64,000 bases of DNA from Fistulifera solaris (Eukaryota; Bacillariophyta; Bacillariophyceae; Naviculales; Stauroneidaceae), in NCBI GenBank assembly GCA_030295235.1, contig AP026143.1:682001-746000 (forward strand), read 5' to 3'. Position 1 is the stretch's first letter. Every line of letters begins with the position of its first letter. The translations under genes were made by a program, and so were the position numbers. A model generated the notes under the pieces. The model was given only the letters and a program-made list of their open reading frames with translations. It was not told where the DNA came from and searched no databases. Of this stretch, positions 40,515-52,085 are shown in pieces.

Positions 40515-42966
40515 ATGGAGAGCATCAAGCAAAGTCCTCACAGAGGACCCGCTAGCCTATACAAGGCTCTCTCTACACCTCGATCGCTATTGAGTCATCC
40601 TACGGCAGCTTCTTCACTTCTTTCGGGAAGTCACGGTCGACATCGGCGGCAACAACGAAATATTAAGAAACTGGACTTGCAACGAGCACGGCGGTACGGC
40701 ATGAAAGAAAATGCTCGTTTCAATCGCATCAAATTTACGCACGCTGGCACTGTGTTTATATACGATCCATTGAAGAACAAAGAAATCACTTCGTATCCAG
40801 CCGCGGCGGGGAAATACACCGGCTCTGCGTTTGAGAAGCCTATTCATTTGCCTCCTTATCCACTTCCCGCTCATGCGTATCATCAGTCGACGAATCGAAA
40901 AGCCTTTTTACATGAGAATCCTCGAGCCGTCACGTCGCATTCAGTCTTTTTGGTCGACATGTCTGGTTCCATGCGATGCGATGATGTCAATGGAGCACGA
41001 TGTCGTGCGGATGCCGTGTGGACGACGATCGCTCGTAATTATGTGCTGGATCCATTGAAGGAAGGAACACTTTCGTCGTCGGATGTGGTGAGCATTGTCG
41101 TGTTTCGGGACACAGCCGAAGTGTTGGTGGCACAAGCACCCGTAGATTATGTTTTGTTCAATCGGATATTGACATTTCGCGAGTACGAAACGGTGAGACC
41201 CGAAGGGCCCGGGAAATATTTACCCGCCCTGGACATGGCCGAATCGTTATTGGAATGGAACAAGCTGGGAAGTTGTGCTTTGAGTCTTTTGTTCTTTTCG
41301 GATGGCAAACCTTCGGATCGAGGAAATTTCGTGGCTCGTACCGGTCAGATTGCCGCGAAATACGGACATCGTCTTACCATGAGTTGCATAGGAATGGCCG
41401 AGCCCAGTGAAGATTTCGACACTTTACAAGCCATGGTGGAGGAAGCCCGTGACTTTGGTGTACAAGCTGTCTTCCAGCGTCCCACAATGCATTTGTCGGA
41501 GTTATCCGTGGCGATATCCAGTTTGGCTTCTTCGTTGTGTACCACCAAGACTTCAATGATCGATCGACGAACGGGCCGACGACAGATGGTTCGTACCGAT
41601 ATTGTTCATGAACGAAAAAGTTCCGTAAAGCAGGATTGGATACGACCAAACCATGAATGGAAAGTGTTTTCCAATCGCGATGTGATGAATTATGTGCTTC
41701 GCTTCTCGACGTGGGATACTCAAAGAGACGAGTTTGTTTGTAAGTGCGTCTTGAATAGACGATTTATATGCCGAGTTCGTTCTCTCACCTTTGATGGATG
41801 ACAATGGTAGGGCTGATGGACAGTCGTTGCGTTTTCTGTTACCAAACAGTGTCGGCTGGATATGAAGGTACGATTGAAACAATAGGTAAAAGTACGGTTC
41901 CAGGAGATCTTTGTCACAATTGTCAGGCTTGTTATATTTGTTCTCGCTGTAGGCGACCCCACGACCCAGCCGATTGTGCAACTTATCTTCAACACAAAAC
42001 GAACCGCAAGATGGTGGTACGGAAGGTACCATCGTTCTCGGTAGCCATGAAACATGCTGTTTTCGGACAAGGTGAAGAACGCATTGTTCATCAGTTTCGT
42101 TTCCTGGATGATGATGGCAACTTCGCTGGACCCAAGTGGGTCGCCATGAATCACGCTTCGCTTTAGAAGGCGATGATCTCTCACAGCAGTTATTGCGCTT
42201 AACGTATCACAGGGACTTTATGCGCACACAAGTCTTGGCTCAACGGTTTGCTACGGAGTTTAACCACGCGTTAGATTCCTTCCAATCCGAATCACGAAAC
42301 TGGCCGCGCTTTCGTTTCTTGGAACCACTGGTCGTAGAACTAGTTGAAGACGGGAGACATCTGGCGCACAAACAACGAGAAATCATGATTGAAGAGATGC
42401 TAGACGGAGAATATCTAAAATTCAATAACAATAATGGATTTGTCATGAGCAAAGGGAAAATGACACAAGTGCCGATGGATCCCATTCGAGAAGTCAGTGA
42501 GGATTTGGAAGACGATGGTGATGAGATAGTAGAGGTGACGAGAGATGGCAAACCTGTCGACTCGATTGTTCCGTCCCCAATGTGCGAGGAAATTATTAAC
42601 TGTGAACCTTCCACGACGACCACAAGCTCGGAAATGTGCATCGAAATTTCCAAAACGCCCGTAGTGCCGTATCGTGATTCCAGTATGGAAATGTGGATTG
42701 AAGATTTCCCGCAAGCCTTCAGTCATTTTTCGTACGAAAAGAGTGGAAAGCAGTACATCGTGGTTGATTTACAAGGAGTATTTCAGCAACATCCCGAAGG
42801 CACTTGTGAATTTATTTTAACGGATCCCGCCATTCACCGACGTGACGAACATTTGGAATCCATGGGACGGACGGATCGTGGACAAAAAGGCATGCGCGCC
42901 TTTTTGCAATCACATCGTTGCAATCGTGTGTGCCGCTTGCTGGGTCTCGTGATGAAAGAGGAGTAG
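40515..42966 (+). CDS. VwkA-like protein: von Willebrand A domain plus alpha-kinase (two frame breaks)
   Basis: The ATG at 40515 starts a basic region, then a vWA domain with the MIDAS motif DMSGSM (about residue 148), TGQIAAKYG and SCIGMAE. After a break near 41795 comes a Cys/His-rich part (CVFCYQT, then CHNCQACYICSRCRRPHD), a likely zinc-binding module. Next is the start of an alpha-kinase N-lobe (AMKHAVFGQGEERIVHQF). After a second break near 42160 the kinase continues: GEYLKFNNNNGFV, FSHFSYEKSG, VVDLQGV, LTDPAIH, GQKGMRAFLQSHRCNRVC. This vWA plus alpha-kinase order is that of Dictyostelium VwkA, an atypical kinase of myosin and the contractile vacuole. Each break is mended by one missing base, so sequence error is likely. 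Confidence 0.82.
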
Positions 42967-42999
42967 TGTGTAGCAATTAATCAGTTTATAGCCGCATTC

Positions 43000-43879
43000 T
43001 TACGCAGTAGGCCGTTCCCACTGTGTTTGCTTCGTCTCTGTGTGATAATAGTATTCTTTTCCGGACGCAGGATCCTGCACCGCTTGCCAGCCATTCGGTA
43101 GATTGGTCGTCGTTGTCGACTGAGCCGTCGTCGGCACTGAATTTCCCAAAAGAGGCGGATTCCACGATCGTTCCCCCGTGCTGATATTGTAATAATATGT
43201 CTTTCCTGTCGCTGGATCCTTCGCGGTCTTCCAGTCCGATTGCAACTTGCGATGCAATGCCGCAGCGACTTGTTCGAAGGGATTGTTCGGATCATCACGA
43301 ATGATGGGAGCCGCCGCTCGCTTGCTCTTTTTTCTTTTTGGAAGTGACAGGTTCTCCTTGTTGTTCTGTTTGTTCTTTGGCTGGAGCTGAAGAAGAATGA
43401 GGCACGGCAATACCGGCTCGTTGTTTTAAAGAATCCATTCCGTCCCAATAATATCCCGTCCCTCGATCCCGTGTCGTAAAGACATAATCAAATTTGGGGC
43501 CCTCAAATTGTTCCGCCGCAATATAGTAAGTCACATGATCGGATCGTTTCCGTTTTGCCGTCCAATCAATCGGTTTATCATCATTGCCTTTTTGTTTGAA
43601 GACGGTATAACCCGACTCTTGCAAGGACTTGTGTCCCGCTTTTTGACGTTCCTGTTCTTCTTGTTGACGTTCATCGTCCCAATTGCGAAACCCGGCCGCA
43701 CGATCGGCAGCTTTTAACGGTGCTTTGGGTGCGACGGAAGCTTTCTTCTTCTCGTTCGAGGCAAAGGCTTGCCACAAGGCCGCTCCGTCACTTCCCAAGA
43801 CGGGTTTCGCGACGAGTTCGTCGACGGAGGCAAAAGCGTCGTAGGCCGTTCGTTTATTGCTTGTTTTATTACTCGTCAT
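43000..43879 (-). CDS. Two-WW-domain protein, probably splicing-related (one frame break)
   Basis: The ATG at 43879 begins a 180-residue N-terminal part with charged helices and an unusual conserved-looking block, FDYVFTTRDRGTGYYWDG. A lysine-rich stretch crosses an A6 run (43325-43336 region), where one extra A shifts the frame. The next frame reads RAAAPIIRDDPNNPFEQ and then two WW domains: WKTAKDPATGKTYYYN...W.PP and LPNGWQAVQDPASGKEYYYH...QWERP, ending at 43000. WW pairs bind Pro-rich motifs, often in splicing or transcription proteins. No further domain is seen. Total about 293 residues. Confidence 0.75.
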
Positions 43880-45471
43880 GTGATTTACTTGCTTTTATAA
43901 TTCTACCTGTTATTGCATTGATTAAAGCAATAATGATTGAATGCAATAAAATACGCCGCTCCGAAGCTAAGCGATGCGATGATGCGGGGTTCTAATCTAA
44001 CAAAACGTGCGATTCACTCATATAAGGTTTAGGGATACTCTATGGCGTGCGGCCGTAAACCAACACTTTGGACTATAGTGATTTTTAAGGACTTTATTCA
44101 ACATGAATATTTCAACATCAAAGGGCCAAAAAGTGCATTGTAAATGCTTTCAAGTTAATTTATTGAAGCACGCGACCAATGAAGTAAACTTTTCTTGCGA
44201 AACGATGAGTGGATAACATCATTTTTCTGAAATGCAGTCATGGTTGTGTTAAACCAACACTTTGCGTCTATAGTGATGGAAGATTACGTGTTACAGAAAA
44301 TCGTGGATGGTCCAGAAATTCTGGACCAGGTGTATTTTATCATCAAATTGTGTAGGCTTCCAGTAGGTTTTTCTACGTCTGCGACATTTGATTCCACCCG
44401 CATTTAGGGCAAAATCAGAAAGTCTGGCTGTCGTTACTGTGAAAAGTACGGGTGAAGAACATGTCGCAAACGTATAAAACCTACTGGATCCTACACAAAA
44501 ATTAATTCGACTTTGAAGTCGAATTAACGGAAAATGCAGACGTTTCAGACAGTGTAAAATTCCTTTGGGATATTCGTGCTCCTTCCAGAAACTTTGGAGA
44601 CGGTGTACTTCATTCGTACAGCAATTTTGTGAAAGTTCCAGAAATTCTGAGAGTGGTGTGATTCGTCCTACAGAAAATCTGTGTATGGTCCAGAAATTGT
44701 GGACCAGGTGTATTGCATCATCAAATCATACGAAGATACTCTCTTTTCATTTCCATAGTCGTACAGATATTCTGTGCTCGTTTAAGAAACTCTGGAAACG
44801 GTGTATTTCATCGTACAGCATTTTGTGTATGTTCCAGAAATTCTGGAAACTATGTATTTTACCATACAGAAAATCTGTGTGAGTGGTCCAGAAATTCTGG
44901 ACCACTGATTCCGAACGATTTTATTTACAAAAATATTTCAACACTAACAAATGAATTGCATTGGAAATGTTTTGTATCTCAATGGTTTTGCAATAGAGAC
45001 CAATGAAGCCCACTTTTCTTGAGAAACGAACAGTACCGGTAAACCTTAATTGATTCGAGAATTCGTGACTGAAACGCTTTCGTTGTGTCTTAGAGGCTAC
45101 ACTTTGAGTCTATAGTAGTGGAAGATCCACAAAAGCGCGGCATCCGCTTTTTTCCCTCCATTCGAACGAGCGACGAAGCAAACTCAGCATTGGTGATTAA
45201 CTATTCATTCATTGCTTTTGATTGTCATCGTCACTCTTCTTACTGCCTCATTGGCTCATCTCAGTCGATAAGCAACTATCCGTTCTGTCACTGTACCTCT
45301 TACATGCTCAAAAAGTCATCTGGGGAGAGAATTGTACGGCAATGGTTTCCTACCAACGTGTTCTTTTTCTGGATTGCGTTCAGTCATCTTTCCTCGTTTT
45401 CCGTGGCAGCATATTTATTGACATCACAACGACAGAGCTTCTATTCGAATCCTTTATCATTACATAGCAAA
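43880..45471. repeat. Region of array B3 with flanking direct repeats
   Basis: Divergent upstream DNA of the WW and RecQ genes. The core 44290-44910 holds B-class palindromes: GGTCCAGAAATTCTGGACC at about 44311, TCCAGAAATTCTGGA near 44834, CCAGAAATTCTGGACC near 44888 and ACAGAAAATCTGTGT near 44661 and 44873. Flanking it are related segments at 44055-44240 and about 44925-45120 (CACTTTG...CTATAGT and TTTCAACA...CAATGAAG...CTTTTCTTG), direct repeats about 870 bp apart. A foldback element and a perfect hairpin lie inside. Confidence 0.8.
44345..44503. mobile_element. Foldback element inside array B3
   Basis: GTGTAGG...CCAGTAGG (about 44350-44367) is mirrored by CCTACTGG...CCTACAC (about 44480-44496). 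Internally, TACGTCTGCGACAT and ACCCG are mirrored by ATGTCGCAAACGTA and CGGGT. About 40 bp at each end can pair with few mismatches. There is no coding capacity. It resembles a small non-autonomous foldback or MITE, but no target duplication is clear. Confidence 0.55.
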
Positions 45472-48363
45472 ATGGACGACGAATTCGGGGACGCTTCCTT
45501 TTAGACGACTTTGATGTCGAACAAGTGATTCACACTAGTCATCAGAAGCCTTCAAAACACGAGGAAACTTCCCCTGGCAACAAACGGGAGCCTATCAATG
45601 TCAGTCCTTTCGAATCAAAAGACTCTGTCAGCGAAAATACTCCTCAGAACAACAACAAACGTCTTAAAGTTGAATCGTCATCCTTCGATGACGCTCCTTC
45701 GAATTCAACAACAAATCAAAATCTTCCTTTTTCCTCTACTTCATCCGGTCTACAAGCGACACTTCATAAATACTTTGGTTATTCGGAGTTCCGTCCCGGT
45801 CAAGAACAAGTCATTGAGGCCATTGTATCGCAAAAACAAGATGTCGCCATCTTTTGGGCGACCGGTGCGGGAAAATCACTTTGTTATCAAATCCCTCCGC
45901 TGCATTTGCAACAAGTCGCGATTGTGGTCAGTCCGCTCATTTCGTTGATGCAAGATCAAGTCGCACAACTCAATGCGCGATCCGAACAACCCTTGGCGGT
46001 CTTTTTTGGGGTCGGCACAAACGGATGCTTCACTCGAACGCAGGGCATTGCAAGGACACTTTCGTTTGATTTATGTGACGCCGGAAAAAATGAGTTCTTC
46101 GTTTCCGTCGCAGTTGGTTTCATCCGGATTGGCGCATCGCATTTGTTTGATTGCCGTAGATGAAGCGCATTGTGTTTCGGAATGGGGGCACGATTTTCGT
46201 CCGGATTATCGAATGTTGGGTGATACGCTGCGCACACGGAATCCTGCCTTGCGATCCATTCCGATTCTCTCGTTGACGGCCACAGCGACGAGTCGTGTGA
46301 AGACCGACATTGTCTCGTCCTTGCAACTTCGTGCTCCGCTGATCACGCAACGATCGGTCGATCGGTCGAATTTGCGCATTTCCATACAAAGTAAAACCAA
46401 AGATGTCGCGGGGATCTTCCGAGACTGGTGTCAGAAATGGAACAAGGCTACCGATACAGTGCCCAGCACGATCATTTACGTCGCAACACGCAATCAAGTG
46501 GATCAAATTGCTGCGTTGTTGCAACAAAACTTGAGTGCGTCGGTTCGAGTCGCCGCGTATCATGCCGGACTGTCGGCGCAGCAACGGCAGACCGCGCACA
46601 TGCAGTTCTTGACGGGTCAAGTGCCGATCATTGTGGCCACGGTGGCCTTTGGTATGGGCATTGACAAACCGGACATTCGAGAAATCATTCATTATGGTCC
46701 ACCCAAGACGGTCGAAGAGTATGCACAGCAGATTGGTCGTGCCGGTCGTGATGGTTTGTCCGCGCAGTGTACCTTGATTTATTCTCCGGCCGATTTCGAC
46801 AAGTATTTGGGAGACTTTTATTTGGGACAATTGACGGAAACGGCCAAGCAAGTCACACGAGAAAACATTCAAGCTTTTAAAGCCATGTGTCAGGATCATC
46901 GATCGTGTCGAAGAAAGGTGTTGGTGGAATATTTTCAACAGACACCCGAATTTGGAGATTGGTGTGGCACGTGCGACGTTTGTTTATCTCGTGACCAGTA
47001 TGAAGGTGATCAAGAACGTGATTTCGGTGTCCCGGCGCGAATTCTTCTGACAGCGGTCCAAGCACTGAAGCGACAAGGTCTTGGCAACACTATGGCGGTG
47101 GCGAATGGGCAAGCGGTAGAAAAGTATCGATACGCGATTCAATTTCCGGGAACGCCTGCGGCTGTGCAGAATCAAATTAAGGAACTGAAAGGAGATGAGT
47201 CCAAATATACGGTCAAATACTTGAAGGAATTGTTGCCGGGTTTGGTTCAATCTGGATACATTGCGGAATCAACCGAATCCAAACAATTATCAGGCTTTGC
47301 GAAAAGGTGGACCGTTTACGATATCACACCGCGTGGTCGCCAGGTGTTGCAAAATCGCAATACACCCATCTTACTTCCAGTCCCTCAATCGGTTCGTGAT
47401 CAAGAGAAACAAGAAGACGAACGACGGCAGAGAGTACTGAAGGAACTGTCCAACAGAGGCTTGAAGAAAGAAACGCTTCCCGAAAGCGAAGTCAATGCTG
47501 GAGACGGAACTGTGATTCGGGCCTATTCCAAATGGTACAGTTTCATTGAAGGCGCTCGACGGCATTCTGAACAACGCGCGACGGATCTGGAAGATTTATT
47601 GAAGTTGATCGACAACTGGCGGGCGGAAACAGCCATCAAGCTTCGGATCGCGCCGGCCTCTGTCCTAGCGGAACATTTGATGGTTTCGCTCGCCTATTCT
47701 GTTGCATCGTTACCACAGCATGTGACTTTGAATCGGGACATGGTCTTGGCGGCTGGTGTACGTACCATTACAGTAGACGACTTGGTGGCATCGTGTTTAC
47801 GTTGGCGAGAAAAGAGCCAGTTAGCGCAACCGTCTGAAGGTACTGTCGGTAACACAAAGTCTATGGTTCTAAGGACCATTCAATGTAAAAAATGGGAATT
47901 CGCAGTGTACAAACCTCAGAAGAAGACAGGCAAAGCAACCTGGGAAAACTATTTTGATCGATTCTATGCCGGGGAAAATCCTCTCGCGATTGCAATGGCC
48001 CCAGGAGATGGGAAAAAGCCTATTCAAGTACAAACAGTCGTTGCTCATATTTTAGAGGGTTGCTCGTTTGGTCGAGAAGTTGATCTGGAACGCCTTGCTG
48101 AATTCATGCCGCCACCGAACGAAAAGCAATGGGAAGAACTCCGCGCAGCTGAGCTTGCTACTGGTATGGATGTGTGCGCAGACCCCGAAACGAGCGGCCG
48201 AAACGGGGACAAGTTCACCATGACAGAATTTTTGAAGCCTATCGTAGGTGAGAAAACTGAAAACATGGATAGGGCAGTGTTCGGTCAGTGGTGTAACTAC
48301 CTGAAATGGTACTTGACACTCCGTCGAGCGGGCTATGAGCCAAAATTTGTGGACAGCATTTAG
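45472..48363 (+). CDS. RecQ-family DNA helicase (two homopolymer frame breaks)
   Basis: The likely start is the ATG at 45472 (MDDEFGDASF). A T run at 45500-45503 lacks one T; with it the frame continues LDDFDVEQVIHTSHQ. The helicase core has the RecQ motif 0 (FGYSEFRPGQEQVIEA), Walker A ATGAGKS, SPLISLMQDQ, DEAHCVSEWGHDFRPDY, LTATAT, YHAGLS, ATVAFGMGIDKPDIR and QQIGRAGRDG. A T6 run near 46000 has one T too many; removing it gives AVFLGSAQTD. The RecQ zinc-binding region follows (CRRKVLVEYF, CGTCDVC), then a winged-helix part and a long C-terminus with SKWYSFIEGARRHSEQRA. Full length is about 960 residues. RecQ helicases unwind recombination and replication intermediates in the nucleus. Confidence 0.92.
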
Positions 48364-48944
48364 GCGCATGGTTAAATCACGCAGTCTATCAATCTATAAG
48401 AAAAAGAGTCGTCGAACGACAGAACCAAGCACGAACTTGGCGTGATTTGACTACTCGAAGTTTTGTAATTTATTGCTTGTGCACTTCGTTGCTTCCAAGT
48501 TTGTGAAAGTACTAGTAGGCCACTTCTCGCGTTTCAGGAACGCTCGTACCGAATCCTTTCGGGTGCCTTTGATTACGGAAAAATTAATACGGGGTACAAC
48601 TTATGAAAGAAACTACTCCGTAGTAAGCAATGCAATTTGGCCTCAATGGGATCTCTTTCGTTGCTAAAAATTATTGTCTTGCATAAGCTCGCATGACTGC
48701 TAAAATTTTCAGTCAGACGTATTTACCCGATTACCCGTAACCTTAATGCATGATGACGGCTGACTCATTCATCGCGTCACTTTTTAGAACAATAAACGAC
48801 AACGACCATGGTGAAAACAATCTGAATGAGAAGTTCTTGACAATGATTCGATTCATATTTATTGCAAATCTCTCTCGCAATTGCTGAGAAGGTCTGCTTT
48901 GACCCTGAATCCTGTTTCACATCGATACTGCTTTTGCAACAATT
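48364..48944. other. Intergenic, no feature
   Basis: A small palindromic word, ACTACTCCGTAGTA, lies at about 48613-48626. Otherwise AT-rich with no gene. Confidence 0.45.
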
Positions 48945-49708
48945 ATGACATTCTCTAAATTCGTCTCTTGGGCCATTTTGTTACTATCGATTCCATCTGT
49001 GTGGAGCTGGAATAATGAATACTCTTCTTCCATTTCCTCACATCAAAGAAGGCGGTTTTTTACACTCATTGGTACATCGGTTCCCTTTCTGACACAGCCT
49101 CCAGCGGACGCCGTCGATGAACTCTTTCGCAAAAACCCATTGACCAATCCTCTCTTGGAACAAATTCGCATTTGGGAACAAAATGAGGCAGATAATATCA
49201 AATACGGCGGAGAACTGGAGCGCGGAGAAGCGGGTAAATTGAATCCTGTCTTTTCCAAGATGTTGGTACCGATCTTGGAGATTTCCGACGATTTGGAACG
49301 CATCAATCGCCTCCTTGCATCGGATACTTCACGCGAGGCGCTGGAAGGCGTACAAAGTATCATTCGTCAAAAACGATACGAAAAGATTGAATTCAAAAGA
49401 TTTTCAACGCGTACGGCGACAACATCTATTACTCCGATCCCGATCGTGCCAACATGTATTTGGGAGGAGGTGCCACACCCAAGAACGAGCAAACGCTGGC
49501 CTATCTGCAACGCAACGAAATTTTGACGAATGTGGAAGATCTGCAAGCGGAAGTTGCATTTCTATTGAAGAACAGAGAAGAATCACCGGAAGATGCTATT
49601 AATTTGGCTAAGAACGCGTGCCAAGCGATGCGTCGATATCTTGAGGTTGTACCTCCGTCGGAACTGCAAGAAGCGAGAGAGTTACTAAAGCGTCAGGCAT
49701 CTGGATGA
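48945..49708 (+). CDS. Probable thylakoid-lumen protein with bipartite and twin-arginine presequence (one frame break)
   Basis: The ATG at 48945 opens a signal peptide (FVSWAILLLSIPSVWS). A Ser-rich transit piece follows, then QRRRFFTLIGTSVPFL, a twin-arginine-type lumen transfer domain ending near PADA. The mature part is helical, with LFRKNPLTNPLLEQIRIWEQ, LEISDDLERINRLL, a YGDNIYYSDPDRANMYLGG segment and a Lys/Glu-rich end. An AAAA at 49397-49400 seems to lack one A; adding it gives the continuous KKIFNAYGDN, ending at 49708. The helical mature domain of about 195 residues recalls PsbQ-like lumen proteins by pattern only. Exact function unknown; probably photosystem-associated. Confidence 0.72.
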
Positions 49709-49813
49709 GCCAATAACGTTGACATTAAATTCGCTAATCCGCTTAACAAGTCTCTCAGAATCGTATTATGTAGCGTTATTCATTCGCGTTTACTTTCTGT
49801 CACTATATTTAGT

Positions 49814-50415
49814 TTAAGAAACAATTCGAATGATAGTACTTCGGATAATATCCAATATTTCGTCAATAGCAGCTTCAGGGAATCGTGATAAACTCGGAAT
49901 GAGAGCTACCGCTTCTTCTACCATGGTATCGGTAGCTACTAAATTCATCAACGCGGCGACTTCGGCGGGGTGCAGTTCCTGTTCTTCGCCGTCCTCTGTT
50001 TCTTTTCGAAAGGCGGAAAGTGCACTGCGTGATGCATCCATGCGATTGGTGAGAAATGAATATTGATAGAAAAACAAAATAGTGCGTATGTGCTTGTCGT
50101 CAAGCAAGAAAGCAAGACACATTTTCTCGCAATCAATTCACAGTCAACGCGAACTTACTCTTGTAGGTTGTCCAGCTCATCAACAACTTCTTGATGTTCC
50201 TTTTCCGGATTCGTCATGGAAGTGAAACGATTGACGTATCGTTGAACTTTGCGATAAACATCATTCAATTCTTCATCTCTAGAAACGGCATAACCGGCGG
50301 ATGCTTGAAGGATGACAGCGACTTGTGCATTACTGAGGATGTGAATGTCTTGAAATTCTTTGCCGAGCTGCAACTCGGCTACGTTTTCAATCGGTGCGGT
50401 CGCGTCTTCCACCAT
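49814..50415 (-). CDS. RNA polymerase II subunit RPB4, two exons
   Basis: Exon 1 is 50415-50159, the intron 50158-50025 (134 bp, GTAAGT...GCAG), exon 2 50024-49814; 155 residues. The splice joins LDNLQ to DALSAFRKET through a split GAT codon. Family landmarks are LGKEFQDIHILSNAQVAVIL, YVNRFTSMTNPE, LHPAEVAALMNLV, EEAVALIPSLSRF and a final ILDIIRS helix. RPB4 with RPB7 forms the Pol II stalk. Related Rpc17/CRCP of Pol III is less likely given the SRF and ALIPSL end. The intron frame also contains readable peptide, so naive translation mis-starts exon 2. Confidence 0.85.
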
Positions 50416-50891
50416 TCTCCTTTTCTAATTGATTTAACTTATAATGGCAATTATTTCCTCCACAGCTCATAAAATGACGAGAGGAAAAGATGCGCGTTTG
50501 TGGCTGCCATGGTGATTATTGTTGCTTTTGAATGCATAGTCGCACTACCAGTAAAGTACACACCAGTAAGGTTAGGGTCACACCTACTATAGGCCAAAAT
50601 GTAGACGACCTTCGTCACGACTGCATTTCAGTCATGAATACCATTCTTCCTAGCCTTAGCCAAAGGAGGCTAAGAGGAAAATAATAGACAGTAATGATTT
50701 TTTACTGTGATCCATTTTCGGCATCATTTGTAATGTAAGCATTGACTATTTGCGTCGTAATCACATTCTTTCGCGTACCTAGCCCAGGCCCTATTCTAAT
50801 GACGTAATCCAACAACGTAAGCAAGGTGCCAACAGAGAAGCTTCCATGAGAAACTACATGCTAATAATATTATGAATATAAATTTACTGAC
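50416..50891. other. Intergenic with a hairpin shared with 52.4 kb
   Basis: ACGACTGCATTTCAGTCATGAAT at about 50617-50639 is a near-perfect hairpin whose exact-stem copy lies at 52405-52428; flanking AGGGTCAC...CTACTAT words are also shared. It lies at the 3' side of the decayed CobW copy. Confidence 0.5.
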
Positions 50892-52085
50892 TACGCAGTG
50901 GAAGGCTCACGAATGTAAGCATCAATGTCAACAGGAGCCCAAACGTTCGTCCCTGCACCATCCTGAAGCTCAATTCGGTACGCATTGCCTTCGTCCCAGT
51001 GCTCCAAAACTTTTCCTTTTACAAATTCGCCCACATTGGCTTCAATCGTAGCACCCACCTCAAATCGCAAAGGACGATCGACTTTGCAAGCTAGAAAAAG
51101 CCTTCGCGATACATGTCGTGATCGAGATTCTTGCCGATGAACACAAAGCGCGATTCGCGCTTCTCATTCTTGCCCCAACAATACTCACTAAAGCCTCCGG
51201 TGAACATCATACCGACGCCTTGAAAGACGTACTTTTGATCCATCCCCTTGGCGGAAATTACGCCTTTGTAACGGTACAAGTTAGCACCGTCTGTGCGAAT
51301 TAATCGATCGACCCAGTTTTCGAGCATAACAAAGTTCACGTCTCCTTCTACTTTGACTCCGACAGACGAAACCGTCTTGTCGTGCTCATGCTCTCCGTCT
51401 TCACTCAAGAACTCGGAATCAAATTCAAGAACACGCTTTATTTCGGATGCTTGTCGATTGAGGACGTCCTTGGGAGAAATGACCGAGTTCTGCGTGCGTT
51501 GTATAGGGGCCGTGGGATTGATCTTCCGAAGCTCTACTTCAATCTTTTCCAGCTCGGCATCTGTTGACAAGTCGATCTTGTTCAACAAGATCTTGTCAGC
51601 AAACGCCACTTGCTCCACGGCTTCATTCTCGGCTCCTTCCGGCTTGTCCTCCGCGAGTCGTTCCAAGATGAACTTGCTGTCTATTACCGTGATGACCGAA
51701 TCGAGGCGATACTGTTGGCTATATTTTTTTCTAAAAAGAAAGTCGTCTCGATGATGACACCATTGAACTGGGTGACTCGCTCGTACAGAGATTGGAGGGC
51801 CTTGACGAGATCCCCGCGTACGGTACAATAAATGCACCCATTTATCACTTCAATGATTTCTTCGTCAGCGTTCTCACTGAGAGTCGTTTCATCGATACCG
51901 ACTTCACCAACTTCATTCTCAATGACAGCGAATTTCATTCCGTGTGCTGTGTCATTCAGTATATTATTGAGTAGAGTCGATTTGCCAGATCCGAGAAAGC
52001 CCGTAATGACAGTGACGGGAATGATCGGCGAGCCATTTTCGACGCTGCGTCGTTGTGATGTTCGTTTGTCTTTTGCTTCTTGTTG
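50892..52085 (-). pseudogene. Decayed tandem copy of the CobW-type GTPase gene
   Basis: It reads IPVTVITGFLGSGKSTLLNN, then NEVGEVGIDETTLSEN. The metal motif is GCIYCT, where the intact copy has GCICCT, so a Cys is lost. About 20 residues with the GLADPAPV block are deleted after VIIETT, shifting the frame, which then follows YRLDSVITVIDSKFILERL to MYREGFF. An extra T introduces a stop before the final domain (LACKVDRPLRF to the end at 50892). The N-terminal frame also shifts near 52036. Similarity to 53287-54533 is high throughout, so the duplication is not old. A missing metal ligand plus an internal deletion argue for a pseudogene. Confidence 0.78.

Noticed and set aside
45490-46010. Programmed ribosomal frameshifting in RecQ and other genes
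   Set aside because: No common slippery motif or downstream structure, and shifts go in both directions; sequence error fits better.
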